Source: Gemmobacter nectariphilus (GTDB taxonomy: Bacteria; Pseudomonadota; Alphaproteobacteria; Rhodobacterales; Rhodobacteraceae). Taken from it: a stretch of 61,788 nucleotides of DNA. The notes under the pieces are model-generated. The model was not told where the DNA came from. It saw only the letters and a list, made by a program, of their open reading frames with translations, and did not search any database. The stretch spans positions 1-61,788 of the forward strand of contig DYMU01000018.1 of NCBI GenBank assembly GCA_020721445.1, written 5' to 3'. Position 1 is the first letter of the stretch. The number at the start of each line of letters is the position of its first letter. Shown here piece after piece: positions 7,787 to 16,573 of this stretch. The position numbers and the translations under genes are program-made.

Positions 7787-8911
7787 CTATTGCCGTTGTT
7801 TGCCCCCCTGCCAGACCGCCAGCAGCCGCATGTCATCTCTCAGATGCACCAGATCGGCCGACGCACCGGGGCGCAGATGGCCCAGATCATTGCGCCCGAT
7901 CAACCGGGCCGGGGTTGTCGTGGCCATGGTCAGGGCATCCTGAACGCCCAACCCCACCTGCCCCACCATCACCGCCAAAGCCTGCGGCAGGGTCAGGTCG
8001 GCGCCTGCCAAGGTGCCATCCTCCAACGTCAGTCGCCCGCGCTGCCGCAGGATACGCCGCCCGCCCAGGGTGAACTCGGTCAGGTCGGTGCCTGCCGTCG
8101 CCATGCCGTCTGACACCAGAAACAGACCCGAAGGCCGCGCTTTCACCGCCAGCCGCAGCGTGGCCGGGTGCACGTGGATGCCATCGGCGATCACCCCGGC
8201 GGCAATCGTGCCGGTCAGAGCGGCCCCCACCAGACCGGGCTCGCGGTTGCCCAGCGGGCTCATGGCGTTGAACAGATGGGTGGCGCATCGGGCCCCTGCG
8301 GCTATCGCTGCCTCGGCCTCGGCCAAGGTGCATTCGGCATGGCCCAGGCTGACAATCACCCCCGCCTTTGCCAGTGCGGCAATCTGATCCGGCCGCACCG
8401 AGGCCGGGGCCAGCGTCACCATCAGGGCCGGTAGTTGACAAGCGGCATCCACCAACAGCGCCAGATCGGTGTCGGTCATCGGGCGGATCAGGGCGGCGTC
8501 ATGTGCCCCCTTGCGGCGCGGGTCCAGATGCGGGCCCTCCAGATGCAGGCCCAAAAAGCCGGGGGTGCCAATGGCCGCGATGCCGGCCCTGATCACCTGC
8601 GCCGTGGCCTGCGGTGTGTCGGTGATCAGCGTCGGCAGAACACCCGTGGCCCCCAGACGGGCCTGTGTCGCGCAGATCTTGGCCAGCGTGCCGGCATCGG
8701 TCTGGCCATTGACCATCAGGCCACCGGCACCGTTCACCTGAAGGTCCAACAGCCCCGGCGCAAGGATGCCGCCATCCAGCCGTATCACCCGGGCGCCTTG
8801 TGGCGCTGATGCGCACAGGTCAATCACCTGATGGCCATCAATCACCACAACGGCATCACTGTGCAGTGTTGTGCCGTCAAACACGCGGGCCCCGACAAAC
8901 GCGGCAAGCAT
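7787..8911 (-). CDS. nagA: N-acetylglucosamine-6-phosphate deacetylase
   Basis: The protein has 374 residues and is an amidohydrolase-fold enzyme that removes acetate from GlcNAc-6-phosphate in amino-sugar and peptidoglycan recycling. Family signatures are GGILAPGLLDLQVNGAGG near the N-terminus, GLHLEGPHLDPRRKGAH, the metal and catalytic residues in GHAECTLAEAEAAI and ATHLFNAMSPLGNREPG, and LVSDGMATAG. The ATG at 8911 overlaps the stop of a short upstream frame (TGATG), which supports this start over upstream alternatives. The normal SIS-domain or NagB partner is not intact here. It is the first chromosomal gene beside the integrated element. Confidence 0.93.
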   Translation of the reverse strand: MLAAFVGARVFDGTTLHSDAVVVIDGHQVIDLCASAPQGARVIRLDGGILAPGLLDLQVNGAGGLMVNGQTDAGTLAKICATQARLGATGVLPTLITDTPQATAQVIRAGIAAIGTPGFLGLHLEGPHLDPRRKGAHDAALIRPMTDTDLALLVDAACQLPALMVTLAPASVRPDQIAALAKAGVIVSLGHAECTLAEAEAAIAAGARCATHLFNAMSPLGNREPGLVGAALTGTIAAGVIADGIHVHPATLRLAVKARPSGLFLVSDGMATAGTDLTEFTLGGRRILRQRGRLTLEDGTLAGADLTLPQALAVMVGQVGLGVQDALTMATTTPARLIGRNDLGHLRPGASADLVHLRDDMRLLAVWQGGKQRQ

Positions 8912-9090
8912 CAGACTGTCCCTGTCCCGTTGCGCCAAAGCCGCGGGGTATCGGGATCAAGGCCGCGCTGGGGGCCAAGCGACCGCGTCGCGGCCGCGGT
9001 CTGGGCGATTGCAGGGGCCGGGTTGGGCAGGAACCGCGCAACGGCCTGCGGTATCCCGGCCACCCCGTCGGCCTTATGGGTTTGCGTCAT
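8911..9090 (-). pseudogene. Probable truncated SIS-domain (AgaS/NagB-II type) leader fragment
   Basis: An open frame of 59 residues (MTQTHKADGVAGIPQAVARF and on) has a GGAAGG ribosome-binding site and stops by overlapping the nagA start. The first 35 residues resemble the N-terminus of SIS-family sugar isomerases/deaminases (IPxAVARxL...A.I...A...RSL.P). In such proteins the conserved sugar-binding core, usually with ARGSSDHA, would follow, but here it is missing and the frame ends early. A deletion that kept the translation start coupled to nagA is inferred. It could instead be an unrelated leader peptide. Confidence 0.42.
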
Positions 9091-9399
9091 CTGGCAATCC
9101 TTCCCTTGGCCACAATATTTCACGGGATCGCTGCGTGTTCCACGTCGGATTCAAGGGCGGCGCATTAAATAGCGATCGGGGCGGTGCCAACTTGGTCAAA
9201 CCGATGGCGCAAGAATGGGCAGCGCAGAAGTGTGGCGTTGGGCACTGGTCGAATCGGTGTTGCATGGCGCGCCGTTGCATTGCTGCGATCAAAATCCAGC
9301 AGCTGCGCAGTCGCGCATCGCCTTTGCCAATGGCGTCAAACCGCGCCTGCGCGGCTGGCGCTTTTGCCAAAGCAGATCGCGAGACTAGCGCAGGACATG
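9091..9399. other. Gene-free stretch upstream of the nagA leader
   Basis: No credible coding frame, tRNA or strong repeat is seen here. It holds the upstream region of the nagA transcript and ends at the dnaJ terminator. Short open frames on both strands lack ribosome-binding sites and recognisable protein character. Confidence 0.5.
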
Positions 9400-9426
9400 A
9401 AAAACCCCGGCAGTCGCCTGCCGGGG
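9400..9426 (-). terminator. Rho-independent terminator after dnaJ
   Basis: A perfect 9-base stem CCCCGGCAG/CTGCCGGGG (9405-9413 with 9418-9426) has a TCGC loop. On the minus strand it is followed by TTTTT, 28 bases after the dnaJ stop. Confidence 0.88.
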
Positions 9427-9454
9427 CCTGACGTTCTGGCGCATGGATGAAGGG

Positions 9455-10615
9455 TCAGCTTTTCATGCCGTCCCAAAAGCCCTTGACCTTGGAAAAGAAC
9501 GATGAACCCTCGGGGTTGTTCTCTTCGGACAGCTTTTCAAACTCGCGCAGCAGTTCCTTTTGGCGGCTGGTCAGGTTGACCGGGGTTTCCACCGCCAGTT
9601 CGATCAGCATGTCGCCCACGCCCCCGCCGCGCAGGGCGGGCATGCCCTTGGCGCGAAGGCGCATCTGCTTGCTTGATTGCGCCCCCGCCGGCACCTTTAC
9701 CCGGCTGCGACCGCCGTCGATGGTGGGCACCTCGACCTCGCCGCCCATGGCAGCGGTGATCATGCTGACCGGCACGCGGCAGAACAGATGCGCGCCGTCT
9801 CGTTGGAAGATCGGATGCTCTTTCACCTCGATGAAGATATACAGATCGCCCGCCGGACCGCCGCGCAGACCGGCCTCACCTTCGCCGGCCAGACGGATGC
9901 GGGTTCCGGTTTCCACCCCGGCGGGGATGTTGACCGACAGCGAGCGTTCCTTCTCGATCCGGCCCTGACCGACACAGGCGCGGCACGGGTTCTTGATGAT
10001 CTGGCCCATGCCGTTGCAGGTGGGGCAGGTGCGTTCCACCGTGAAGAACCCCTGCTGCGCGCGCACCTTGCCCATGCCCGAACAGGTGGGGCAGGTGGTG
10101 GGTTCGGCGCCACCTTCAGCCCCGGTGCCGCGGCAGGTTTCGCAAGCTTGCGACGTGGGGACGCTGATGGTCTTCTGCACGCCCTTGAAGGCTTCCTCCA
10201 GCGATACCCGCATGTTGTAGCGCAGGTCTGACCCGCGTTGCGCCCGCGACCGGGCTTGCCCCGCGCCGCTGCGACCGCCCATGAAATCGCCAAACAGGTC
10301 TTCGAACACGTCCGAAAAGGCACTGGCGAAATCCGCGTTGCCACCGCCACCGGGATAGCCCGCGCGTGCGCCGCCGCCGCCCATGCCGCCATCAAAGGCA
10401 GCGTGGCCAAAGCGGTCATAGGCCGCTTTCTTATCGGCGTCCTTCAACACCTCATAAGCCTCGTTCACCTCTTTGAACTGGGCTTCGGCGTTGGGGTTGT
10501 CTGAATTGCGGTCGGGGTGCAATTCCTTGGCCTTCGTGCGGTAAGCCTTTTTCAGGTCTTCCGCCGAGGCGCCCTTGGACACACCCAGAACCTCATAGAA
10601 ATCACGTTTTGCCAT
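9455..10615 (-). CDS. dnaJ: Chaperone protein DnaJ
   Basis: The protein has 386 residues with the full type I Hsp40 layout. The J-domain (1-70) carries HPD at 33-35, followed by a Gly/Phe-rich linker (about 75-120). The zinc-binding domain has four CxxCxGxG repeats ([32 protein letters not shown]), and the C-terminal substrate-binding and dimerisation domain follows. It stimulates DnaK ATPase and delivers unfolded clients. It lies 75 bases downstream of dnaK in the same direction, the standard arrangement, and ends at a strong terminator. Confidence 0.98.
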   Translation of the reverse strand: MAKRDFYEVLGVSKGASAEDLKKAYRTKAKELHPDRNSDNPNAEAQFKEVNEAYEVLKDADKKAAYDRFGHAAFDGGMGGGGARAGYPGGGGNADFASAFSDVFEDLFGDFMGGRSGAGQARSRAQRGSDLRYNMRVSLEEAFKGVQKTISVPTSQACETCRGTGAEGGAEPTTCPTCSGMGKVRAQQGFFTVERTCPTCNGMGQIIKNPCRACVGQGRIEKERSLSVNIPAGVETGTRIRLAGEGEAGLRGGPAGDLYIFIEVKEHPIFQRDGAHLFCRVPVSMITAAMGGEVEVPTIDGGRSRVKVPAGAQSSKQMRLRAKGMPALRGGGVGDMLIELAVETPVNLTSRQKELLREFEKLSEENNPEGSSFFSKVKGFWDGMKS

Positions 10616-10645
10616 GGGATAGAAACCCTTTCCCGAACCGGAGAA

Positions 10646-10669
10646 GGGCGGCCCGTCGCCGGACCGCCC
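10646..10669 (-). terminator. Hairpin between dnaK and dnaJ, possible attenuator
   Basis: GGGCGGCCC (10646-10654) pairs with GGACCGCCC (10661-10669) through nine positions including one G-U pair, with a six-base loop. There is no real U-run on the minus strand, so it probably reduces readthrough or protects the dnaK mRNA rather than stopping transcription fully. Confidence 0.4.
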
Positions 10670-10690
10670 CCTCTTCCGTTTCCTGCGGTC

Positions 10691-12598
10691 TTACTTCCGC
10701 TTGTTTTCGCCCAAATCCTCGAAGTCGGCATCGACGATATCTTCGTCAACGTCGCGCGGACGGTCCGGGTCGGCCCCTTCGCCTTCGGACTGGGTCGCCT
10801 TGTAGATGGCTTCGCCCAGCTTCATCGCGGCTTCGGTCAGGTTCTGGATCCCCGAGCGGATCTTGCCGGCGTCCTCGCCTTTGAGGGCTTCCTCCAGCGG
10901 CTGCATGGCAAGCTCGATCGCTTCGACGGTGGTCGGGTCCACCTTGTCGGAATGCTCGGCCAGCGACTTCTTGGTCGAGTGCAGCAGGCTTTCACCCTGA
11001 TTGCGGGTTTCCACCAGCTCGCGGCGTTCCTTGTCGGCTTCGGCATTGGCCTCGGCGTCGCGCACCATCTTTTCGATGTCTTCATCCGACAAGCCGCCCG
11101 AGGCCTGGATGGTGATCGCCTGTTCCTTGTTGGTGCCCTTGTCCTTGGCCTTGACCGACACGATGCCGTTGGCGTCGATGTCGAACGTCACCTCGATCTG
11201 AGGCAGACCGCGCGGGGCGGGCGGAATGTTTTCAAGGTTGAACTGGCCAAGCATCTTGTTGTCGGCGGCCATTTCGCGTTCGCCCTGGAACACCCGGATC
11301 GTCACGGCGTTCTGGTTGTCTTCGGCAGTCGAGAAGATCTGCGACTTCTTGGTCGGGATCGTGGTGTTGCGGTCGATCAGACGGGTGAACACGCCACCCA
11401 GCGTCTCGATGCCCAAGGACAGCGGGGTCACGTCCAGCAGGACCACGTCCTTGACGTCGCCTTGCAACACGCCGGCCTGGATAGCGGCACCAGCGGCCAC
11501 AACCTCATCCGGGTTCACGCCCTTGTGGGGTTCCTTGCCGAAGAACTTGGTAACTTCCTCCACGACGCGCGGCATGCGGGTCATGCCACCGACCAGAACC
11601 ACCTCGTCAATGTCGCCAACCGTTAGGCCAGCGTCTTTCAACGCGGCATGGCAAGGCTTCATGGAGCGCTTGATCAGGTCGTCAACCAAGGATTCCAGCT
11701 TGGCGCGGGTCAGCTTGACCACAAGGTGCAGCGGCTGGCCGGTGTTGCGGTCCATGCTGATGAACGGCTGGTTGATTTCGGTCTGGCTGGCCGACGACAG
11801 TTCGATCTTGGCCTTTTCGGCGGCCTCTTTCAGGCGCTGAAGGGCCATCTTGTCCAAGGTCAGGTCAACGCCATGCTCTTTCTTGAACTCATCCGCCAAG
11901 TAATTGACGATCCGCATGTCAAAGTCTTCACCGCCAAGGAAGGTATCGCCGTTGGTGGATTTGACCTCAAACAGACCGTCGTCGATTTCCAGAATGGTGA
12001 TGTCGAAAGTGCCGCCGCCAAGGTCATAGACTGCGATGGTGCGGGCTTCTTTCTTGTCCAGACCATAGGCCAATGCAGCAGCCGTCGGTTCGTTGATGAT
12101 GCGCAGCACCTCAAGACCCGCGATCTTGCCGGCGTCCTTGGTTGCCTGACGCTGGGCGTCGTTGAAATAGGCAGGCACCGTTATCACGGCTTGGGTGACG
12201 GTTTCGCCCAAGTAAGCCTCGGCGGTTTCCTTCATCTTTTGCAGGATGAAGGCAGACACCTGGCTGGGCGAATACTTGTCACCCCGCACTTCAACCCAAG
12301 CGTCGCCGTTGCCGCCGTTGACGATCTTGTAGGGCATGTTCTTTTGGTCTTTCAGAATGATCGGGTCGTCAAAACGACGTCCGATCAAGCGCTTGACCGC
12401 GAAGATGGTGTTCGATGCGTTGGTGACGGCCTGCCGCTTGGCGGCCTGACCAACAAGGCGCTCATTTTCCGTGAACGCGACAATAGACGGCGTGGTGCGC
12501 GCGCCTTCCGAATTTTCGATCACGCGCGGTTGCGACCCATCCATGATGGCGACGCAAGAGTTTGTGGTTCCAAGGTCGATACCGATGACTTTGGCCAT
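10691..12598 (-). CDS. dnaK: Chaperone protein DnaK (Hsp70)
   Basis: The protein has 635 residues, the usual length. The ATPase domain begins with [16 protein letters not shown] and contains the phosphate-binding segment [15 protein letters not shown] and [13 protein letters not shown]. The substrate-binding domain follows with [20 protein letters not shown]. The tail ends with an acidic [12 protein letters not shown] segment. It folds client proteins with DnaJ and GrpE. GrpE is not in the window. A candidate heat-shock sigma factor promoter lies upstream at 12705-12736. Confidence 0.98.
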   Translation of the reverse strand: MAKVIGIDLGTTNSCVAIMDGSQPRVIENSEGARTTPSIVAFTENERLVGQAAKRQAVTNASNTIFAVKRLIGRRFDDPIILKDQKNMPYKIVNGGNGDAWVEVRGDKYSPSQVSAFILQKMKETAEAYLGETVTQAVITVPAYFNDAQRQATKDAGKIAGLEVLRIINEPTAAALAYGLDKKEARTIAVYDLGGGTFDITILEIDDGLFEVKSTNGDTFLGGEDFDMRIVNYLADEFKKEHGVDLTLDKMALQRLKEAAEKAKIELSSASQTEINQPFISMDRNTGQPLHLVVKLTRAKLESLVDDLIKRSMKPCHAALKDAGLTVGDIDEVVLVGGMTRMPRVVEEVTKFFGKEPHKGVNPDEVVAAGAAIQAGVLQGDVKDVVLLDVTPLSLGIETLGGVFTRLIDRNTTIPTKKSQIFSTAEDNQNAVTIRVFQGEREMAADNKMLGQFNLENIPPAPRGLPQIEVTFDIDANGIVSVKAKDKGTNKEQAITIQASGGLSDEDIEKMVRDAEANAEADKERRELVETRNQGESLLHSTKKSLAEHSDKVDPTTVEAIELAMQPLEEALKGEDAGKIRSGIQNLTEAAMKLGEAIYKATQSEGEGADPDRPRDVDEDIVDADFEDLGENKRK

Positions 12599-12704
12599 GT
12601 TTTGATCCCTTTCTACAGGCGATGGTCTTGGCTTGGGCCCAATGTGGCACCCGTGCCCATGGAGCGTGCGGTGAAATCGTGTGTTCCGAATTACCGTTGC
12701 CAGC

Positions 12705-12736
12705 CGTATATAGGTGGCGGGCTTTTGGGCTGCAAC
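12705..12736 (-). promoter_or_regulatory. Candidate sigma-32 (RpoH) promoter of dnaK
   Basis: Read on the minus strand, CCTATATACG (12705-12714) fits the alphaproteobacterial RpoH -10 pattern CYTATNTNNG exactly. A GTTG (12733-12736) lies 18 bases upstream and matches CTTG at three of four positions. It is 107 bases from the dnaK start, consistent with a heat-shock gene. Confidence 0.5.
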
Positions 12737-12880
12737 AGGGTCAGCGCGCGCAGTGTTGCTAATTTTTTACATGCGTGCCCTTTGATGCTGTCGACCCAAC
12801 CTTGCCCCCGATCGCGACCGGCGCAGGAAACGCGGCGCCGGGGCGCTCGGTTGTTGCTGTTCGTTTCCGAAAAAAGGGAC

Positions 12881-14011
12881 ATGACGATGCTTTATGTGGA
12901 TATTCCGACCAAGGCGCAGATCGACAGCCTGATTGCGGCAAGGGGCGATGCGCTGGTGTCATTCTTCATTCCAACCACACCAGAAACGCAACATATCGGG
13001 CTAGCGCGCACCCTGTTGGGGAACCTGCTGAAAGATGCAGAAGCGCAGCTTGAGGCGGTGGGCACCGCCAAGCGGACGATCTGGCCGATTGCCGAACAGG
13101 TCAACGATCTGATCGACGACACTGATTTCTGGGCCAAGCAGGCCAACAGCCTTGCGATTTTCGTCAGCCCGGACCGGATGCGCACCTTCCGTCTGCCGAA
13201 CCACCTGACCGAAATGGTTCAAGTCGGTGATCGCTATTTCATCAAGCCGTTGCTGCGCGCGGTTTCCCAGCAGAACCATGCCTTTGTGCTGGCGCTGGCC
13301 GAAAACGAGGTGCGGCTGGTTGAGGTGTTTGCCGATCTGCCCCCACACGAGGTGCGCGTGCCTGATATGCCGAAAGATGCCGCTTCGGCCAGTGGCACGG
13401 CGAATGTGAATTCGCGCAGCTACTCCAAGCGGATTGGCGGGTCCGAAGGGCAGAACGTCTTGCTGCGCGCCTATTGCCGCAAGATTGACACCGCCCTGCG
13501 CCCGGTTCTGGCCGGCCGGCACGAACCGCTGATTGTGGCTGCCACGGAACCGCTGCTTTCGATGTTCCGCTCGGTCACGACCCACGACGCGGTCGCCGAT
13601 GAGGCGATCAAGACCAGCCCGGTGCGGATGACCCCGGCAGAGCTGGCAACCGAGGCGCGCCCGATTCTGGACGCGGTGCAGGCCCGTATGCTGGCAGCCC
13701 TGCATGAACGCTTTGAAGCACGGTTGGGTGAAGGCCGGTCCCTGACCGATGTGGCAGATGTCGCCAAAGCCGCCACATTCGGGGCAGTGGAAACCCTGCT
13801 GGTCGATATCGACGAAGTGGTGCCGGGCACGGTGGATGAAAAAACCGGGGCAGTGACCTTTGACAAGGAATCGACGGCGGCAAATCTGGGTGTTGTGGAT
13901 GAAATTGCGTCTCGGGTGATCGCATCTGGCGGAATGGTGGTTGCCGTGCGCAAGGACGACATTCCCGGCAAAGGCTCGCTTGCCGCTATCCTGCGCTACG
14001 CGCAGCTTTGA
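12881..14011 (+). CDS. eRF1-like (baeRF family) protein
   Basis: The start is the ATG at 12881 (MTMLYVDIPTKAQIDSL) with AAAGGGA just upstream, giving 376 residues. The open frame continues far upstream only because it crosses dnaK antisense. The N-terminal region has SFFIPTTPETQHIGLARTLL and a middle region FVLALAENEVRLVEVF typical of bacterial archaeo-eukaryotic release-factor homologues. The C-terminal ASRVIASGGMVVAVRKDDIP and LAAILRY resembles the L7Ae-like third domain of eRF1. Such proteins are proposed to act in ribosome rescue or translation quality control, not canonical termination. It is divergent from dnaK. The family call is from pattern memory and the exact subfamily is uncertain. 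Confidence 0.7.
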   Translation: MTMLYVDIPTKAQIDSLIAARGDALVSFFIPTTPETQHIGLARTLLGNLLKDAEAQLEAVGTAKRTIWPIAEQVNDLIDDTDFWAKQANSLAIFVSPDRMRTFRLPNHLTEMVQVGDRYFIKPLLRAVSQQNHAFVLALAENEVRLVEVFADLPPHEVRVPDMPKDAASASGTANVNSRSYSKRIGGSEGQNVLLRAYCRKIDTALRPVLAGRHEPLIVAATEPLLSMFRSVTTHDAVADEAIKTSPVRMTPAELATEARPILDAVQARMLAALHERFEARLGEGRSLTDVADVAKAATFGAVETLLVDIDEVVPGTVDEKTGAVTFDKESTAANLGVVDEIASRVIASGGMVVAVRKDDIPGKGSLAAILRYAQL

Positions 14012-14020
14012 CCAAACGTT

Positions 14021-14049
14021 CCGGGGGCCCGGCTTCTGGCCCCCGGTTT
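14021..14049 (+). terminator. Rho-independent terminator after the baeRF gene
   Basis: A perfect stem CCGGGGGCC/GGCCCCCGG (14021-14029 with 14038-14046) has an eight-base loop and is followed by TTTC. It begins 10 bases after the stop and lies between two convergent genes. Confidence 0.75.
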
Positions 14050-14065
14050 CTGGCCCGCGCCGCAG

Positions 14066-14671
14066 TCATCGATGATCCAATGTGCAGCACCCCTGAGATA
14101 GGGTGTTGCCGTCGGGGCTTTCGGTGAACATTCGGGTGGAAAAACCGAATATCCGGTCTGACATGCCGTCTGAGCAACGCTCGCGGGTGACGACCAGCGT
14201 GCGGGCCCGTGTCGGCCCTTCCTCCAGCAAAAACAGGAAACCTTTGGGTGCCACGGCCTCATGCCCCAGGGTCAGAATGACGGCGCCGGTCTCGGGCGAA
14301 TGATATTCGGCGGTGCCGGCATACAGGCTGACCGACCAGAATGGTTCGGTTCCAAGGCAGGACAACGGGCGCGGCACCAGCGCGGGATCGGCGGCGGGGG
14401 TCGGGTCAAGAAAAGCCATGGCGACCCAGCCGTTACCCTCGGGAAGGCCAACCTGGCCCCATTTCCCATCGGGCGTTGTTCCCAGAACTTCGACGTTCAG
14501 CGCAAAGGGGCCAATCCCGCCCAGCGTTTCGGCTGTGGCTGAGGGTTCCTTGCGGATGTTCAGGACATCATTGGCCGAAACCCCCTTGACCGCATAGCTG
14601 GCCGGAAACGTCTGCCCGATGGCCAGAACCGGGCAACCAAGCACCAGCACAGCCGCGACAATTCTGATCAC
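14066..14671 (-). CDS. Exported SH3-domain protein
   Basis: The start is set to GTG at 14671, which overlaps the upstream permease stop (GTGA), giving 201 residues. The N-terminus (MIRIVAAVLVLGCPVLAIGQ) is a signal peptide. Residues about 30-90 form a bacterial SH3 domain (GVSANDVLNIRKEPSATAET and WGQVGLPEGNGWVAMAFL). The second half, with SCLGTEPFWSVSL, resembles the COG3650-type domain of exported proteins, with several Cys that could form disulfides. A periplasmic role at the cell wall is inferred. Coupling to the permease gene suggests co-expression. Confidence 0.7.
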   Translation of the reverse strand: MIRIVAAVLVLGCPVLAIGQTFPASYAVKGVSANDVLNIRKEPSATAETLGGIGPFALNVEVLGTTPDGKWGQVGLPEGNGWVAMAFLDPTPAADPALVPRPLSCLGTEPFWSVSLYAGTAEYHSPETGAVILTLGHEAVAPKGFLFLLEEGPTRARTLVVTRERCSDGMSDRIFGFSTRMFTESPDGNTLSQGCCTLDHR

Positions 14672-15489
14672 CGCTTCGCCCCCCAACTGCTTGACGCATG
14701 CTTGCGGGTGTAAAATTCACCCATCAGGCCGATGACAATGCAGATCACCATGCAGATCAGCGGATACTGGACCGAACTGTAATGCGGGTTGTAGTTCAGA
14801 AAGATGAACCCGCGTGCCTGGTCGATGATATGAAACAGCGGATTCCAGTCGAAATAGGCAAGGATGTAGGTTGGCATCATGTTTGCAACGAACATCTTGC
14901 CAGATGCGATCATGTTCGCGCGTTGGTAGGTTTGCGAAAAGATGCCAAAAAACTCGGGCTGCCAAGGCATTGCGGCCTTGAACACCATGCCGATGGCAAC
15001 GCCGGTGCCCCAGGCCAGCAACAGCATGCCAAAGGTGCCGACGGGGTCGTGGATGGTGATCGGCACAAACGCCGCGTGGTAGAAATACAAGACAACGCCT
15101 GCCGACAGGATCTGGATGTAAAGCGCACCCAAGGCGGCCGAGACGATGGCGATGATCGGGTTCATCGGCGAGTGTTTCATCATCGGCGAGGTTGGCCCAT
15201 CGGCCCCGACAACCGCGCCCATCGCCTTGGTATGGGTCATGAACATGAAAATGCCCGACATCACATACAGCAGGAAATCGCCCCGGATGGCGTTGCCGCG
15301 CAGCCCCAGCAGATCGAACATGATGTAAAATACGGCAACCAGCAAAACGGTCTGGAAGATGTTCATCAGCAGGCCGATGACGGCGTTGCCATGGCTGCGC
15401 CGGACCGACCGGACGGATGCATGAAAAATCAGCTCCAGCATCGCGAACGCGCTTTGGGCCGGTGTCTTTCTGACCTCGGGTCGGAACAT
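14668..15489 (-). CDS. ABC-2 type permease, polysaccharide export (KpsM-like)
   Basis: The ATG at 15489 gives 273 residues beginning MFRPEVRKTPAQSAF, with an AGAGGA site upstream. About six membrane segments are visible, including AVIGLLMNIFQTVLLVAVFY and LLYVMSGIFMFMTH. The C-terminal LGLMGEFYTRKH-like end fits capsule and O-antigen exporters of the ABC-2 family. Such permeases need a KpsT/Wzt-type ATPase, but none is encoded in the window. The neighbouring cysQ-galU-glycosyltransferase block on the opposite strand supports a surface-glycan context. The substrate cannot be told. Confidence 0.8.
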   Translation of the reverse strand: MFRPEVRKTPAQSAFAMLELIFHASVRSVRRSHGNAVIGLLMNIFQTVLLVAVFYIMFDLLGLRGNAIRGDFLLYVMSGIFMFMTHTKAMGAVVGADGPTSPMMKHSPMNPIIAIVSAALGALYIQILSAGVVLYFYHAAFVPITIHDPVGTFGMLLLAWGTGVAIGMVFKAAMPWQPEFFGIFSQTYQRANMIASGKMFVANMMPTYILAYFDWNPLFHIIDQARGFIFLNYNPHYSSVQYPLICMVICIVIGLMGEFYTRKHASSSWGAKR

Positions 15490-15633
15490 GTCTGCCCAGT
15501 CCTCTGTGGGGTTAGGACGCGTAGCCCTAACCATACAACAGGAAATCTTGCTGTTTCCTTTGCGCCGATGATATGGCGGCAGCACGGGTTACGCAACTGT
15601 CGTGCCGGTTCTGGCGCACAAACGGGGTCGGAG

Positions 15634-16464
15634 ATGGATTTTGAACATTTGATGCAGGTGATGCGCCGTCTGGCGCTGCTGGCGGGTGACCGGATCATGC
15701 AGGTCTATGAAGGCCCGGATTTCGACGTGCGCGCGAAAAGCGATGCCAGTCCGGTGACCGAGGCGGATGAAGCCGCCGACGCAATCATCTCGGCCGGGTT
15801 GCGCGCGGCGTTTCCCGATGTGACGCTGATCACCGAAGAGCAGGCTGACAGCCACGCATTGACCGCAACCACCTTTCTGATCGTCGATCCGCTGGACGGC
15901 ACCAAAGAGTTCGTGCAGCGCCGCGGCGATTTCACCGTGAACATCGCTTATGTGCAAGATGGCGTGCCGTTGCGCGGGGTGGTCTATGCCCCGGCCAAGG
16001 GGCGGCTTTTCTATACGCAGGCCAATGGGGTTGCGGTCGAAGAGGCCGGGCCGTTTGACCACGATGCCATAGGGGCGGTGACGCCGTTGCGCGTGGCGGT
16101 GCCCGACAATGCCGCGCTGATGGTGGTGGCGTCAAAGTCGCACCGCGACGCTGCCACCGATGCCTACATTGCCCGTTATGCGGTAAAGGACATGACCAGT
16201 GCAGGCAGCAGCCTGAAGTTCTGCTTGGTCGCCACCGGTGAGGCCGATCTTTATCCGCGTCTTGGCCGGACAATGGAATGGGACACGGCGGCCGGCGATG
16301 CGGTGCTGCGCGGCGCCGGCGGGCATGTGGTGCGCTTTGATGACCACAGCGCGTTGAAATACGGCAAACCGGGCTGGGACAACCCGTTTTTCATCGCCTT
16401 TGCGCCGGGCGTTGCGCTAAAACTGGCCGACGGCGACACAATCCACCGCTCTTCCGCGATCTGA
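15634..16464 (+). CDS. cysQ: 3'(2'),5'-bisphosphate nucleotidase CysQ
   Basis: The ATG at 15634 (MDFEHLMQVMRRLALLAGD) gives 276 residues. It belongs to the inositol-monophosphatase fold. The metal site is seen in ASPVTEADEAADAII, ITEEQ and IVDPLDGTKEFVQRRGDF, and the C-terminal signature is EWDTAAGDAVLRGAGG. The enzyme converts PAP (and PAPS) to AMP. PAP is the by-product of sulfotransferases, and one such enzyme is encoded 5 kb downstream in the same direction, which suggests a shared pathway as well as the general sulfate-assimilation role. Confidence 0.95.
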   Translation: MDFEHLMQVMRRLALLAGDRIMQVYEGPDFDVRAKSDASPVTEADEAADAIISAGLRAAFPDVTLITEEQADSHALTATTFLIVDPLDGTKEFVQRRGDFTVNIAYVQDGVPLRGVVYAPAKGRLFYTQANGVAVEEAGPFDHDAIGAVTPLRVAVPDNAALMVVASKSHRDAATDAYIARYAVKDMTSAGSSLKFCLVATGEADLYPRLGRTMEWDTAAGDAVLRGAGGHVVRFDDHSALKYGKPGWDNPFFIAFAPGVALKLADGDTIHRSSAI

Positions 16465-16573
16465 CCATAGTTTCGCCGACGTTTGCGAAATAATCTGATA
16501 TGAGAAACCCCGGGTGGGGTGAGGGCGCGTAATCACGAGATGACGCGAGATCACAATGAACAGAGAGAATGAC

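Noticed and set aside
9074-9370. Minus-strand frame of 98 codons upstream of the nagA leader
   Set aside because: It has no ribosome-binding site, overlaps the leader start and has no protein-like pattern.
11648-12880. Upstream extension of the baeRF frame over dnaK
   Set aside because: It is antisense to dnaK; the ATG at 12881 has its own ribosome-binding site and begins the conserved protein.
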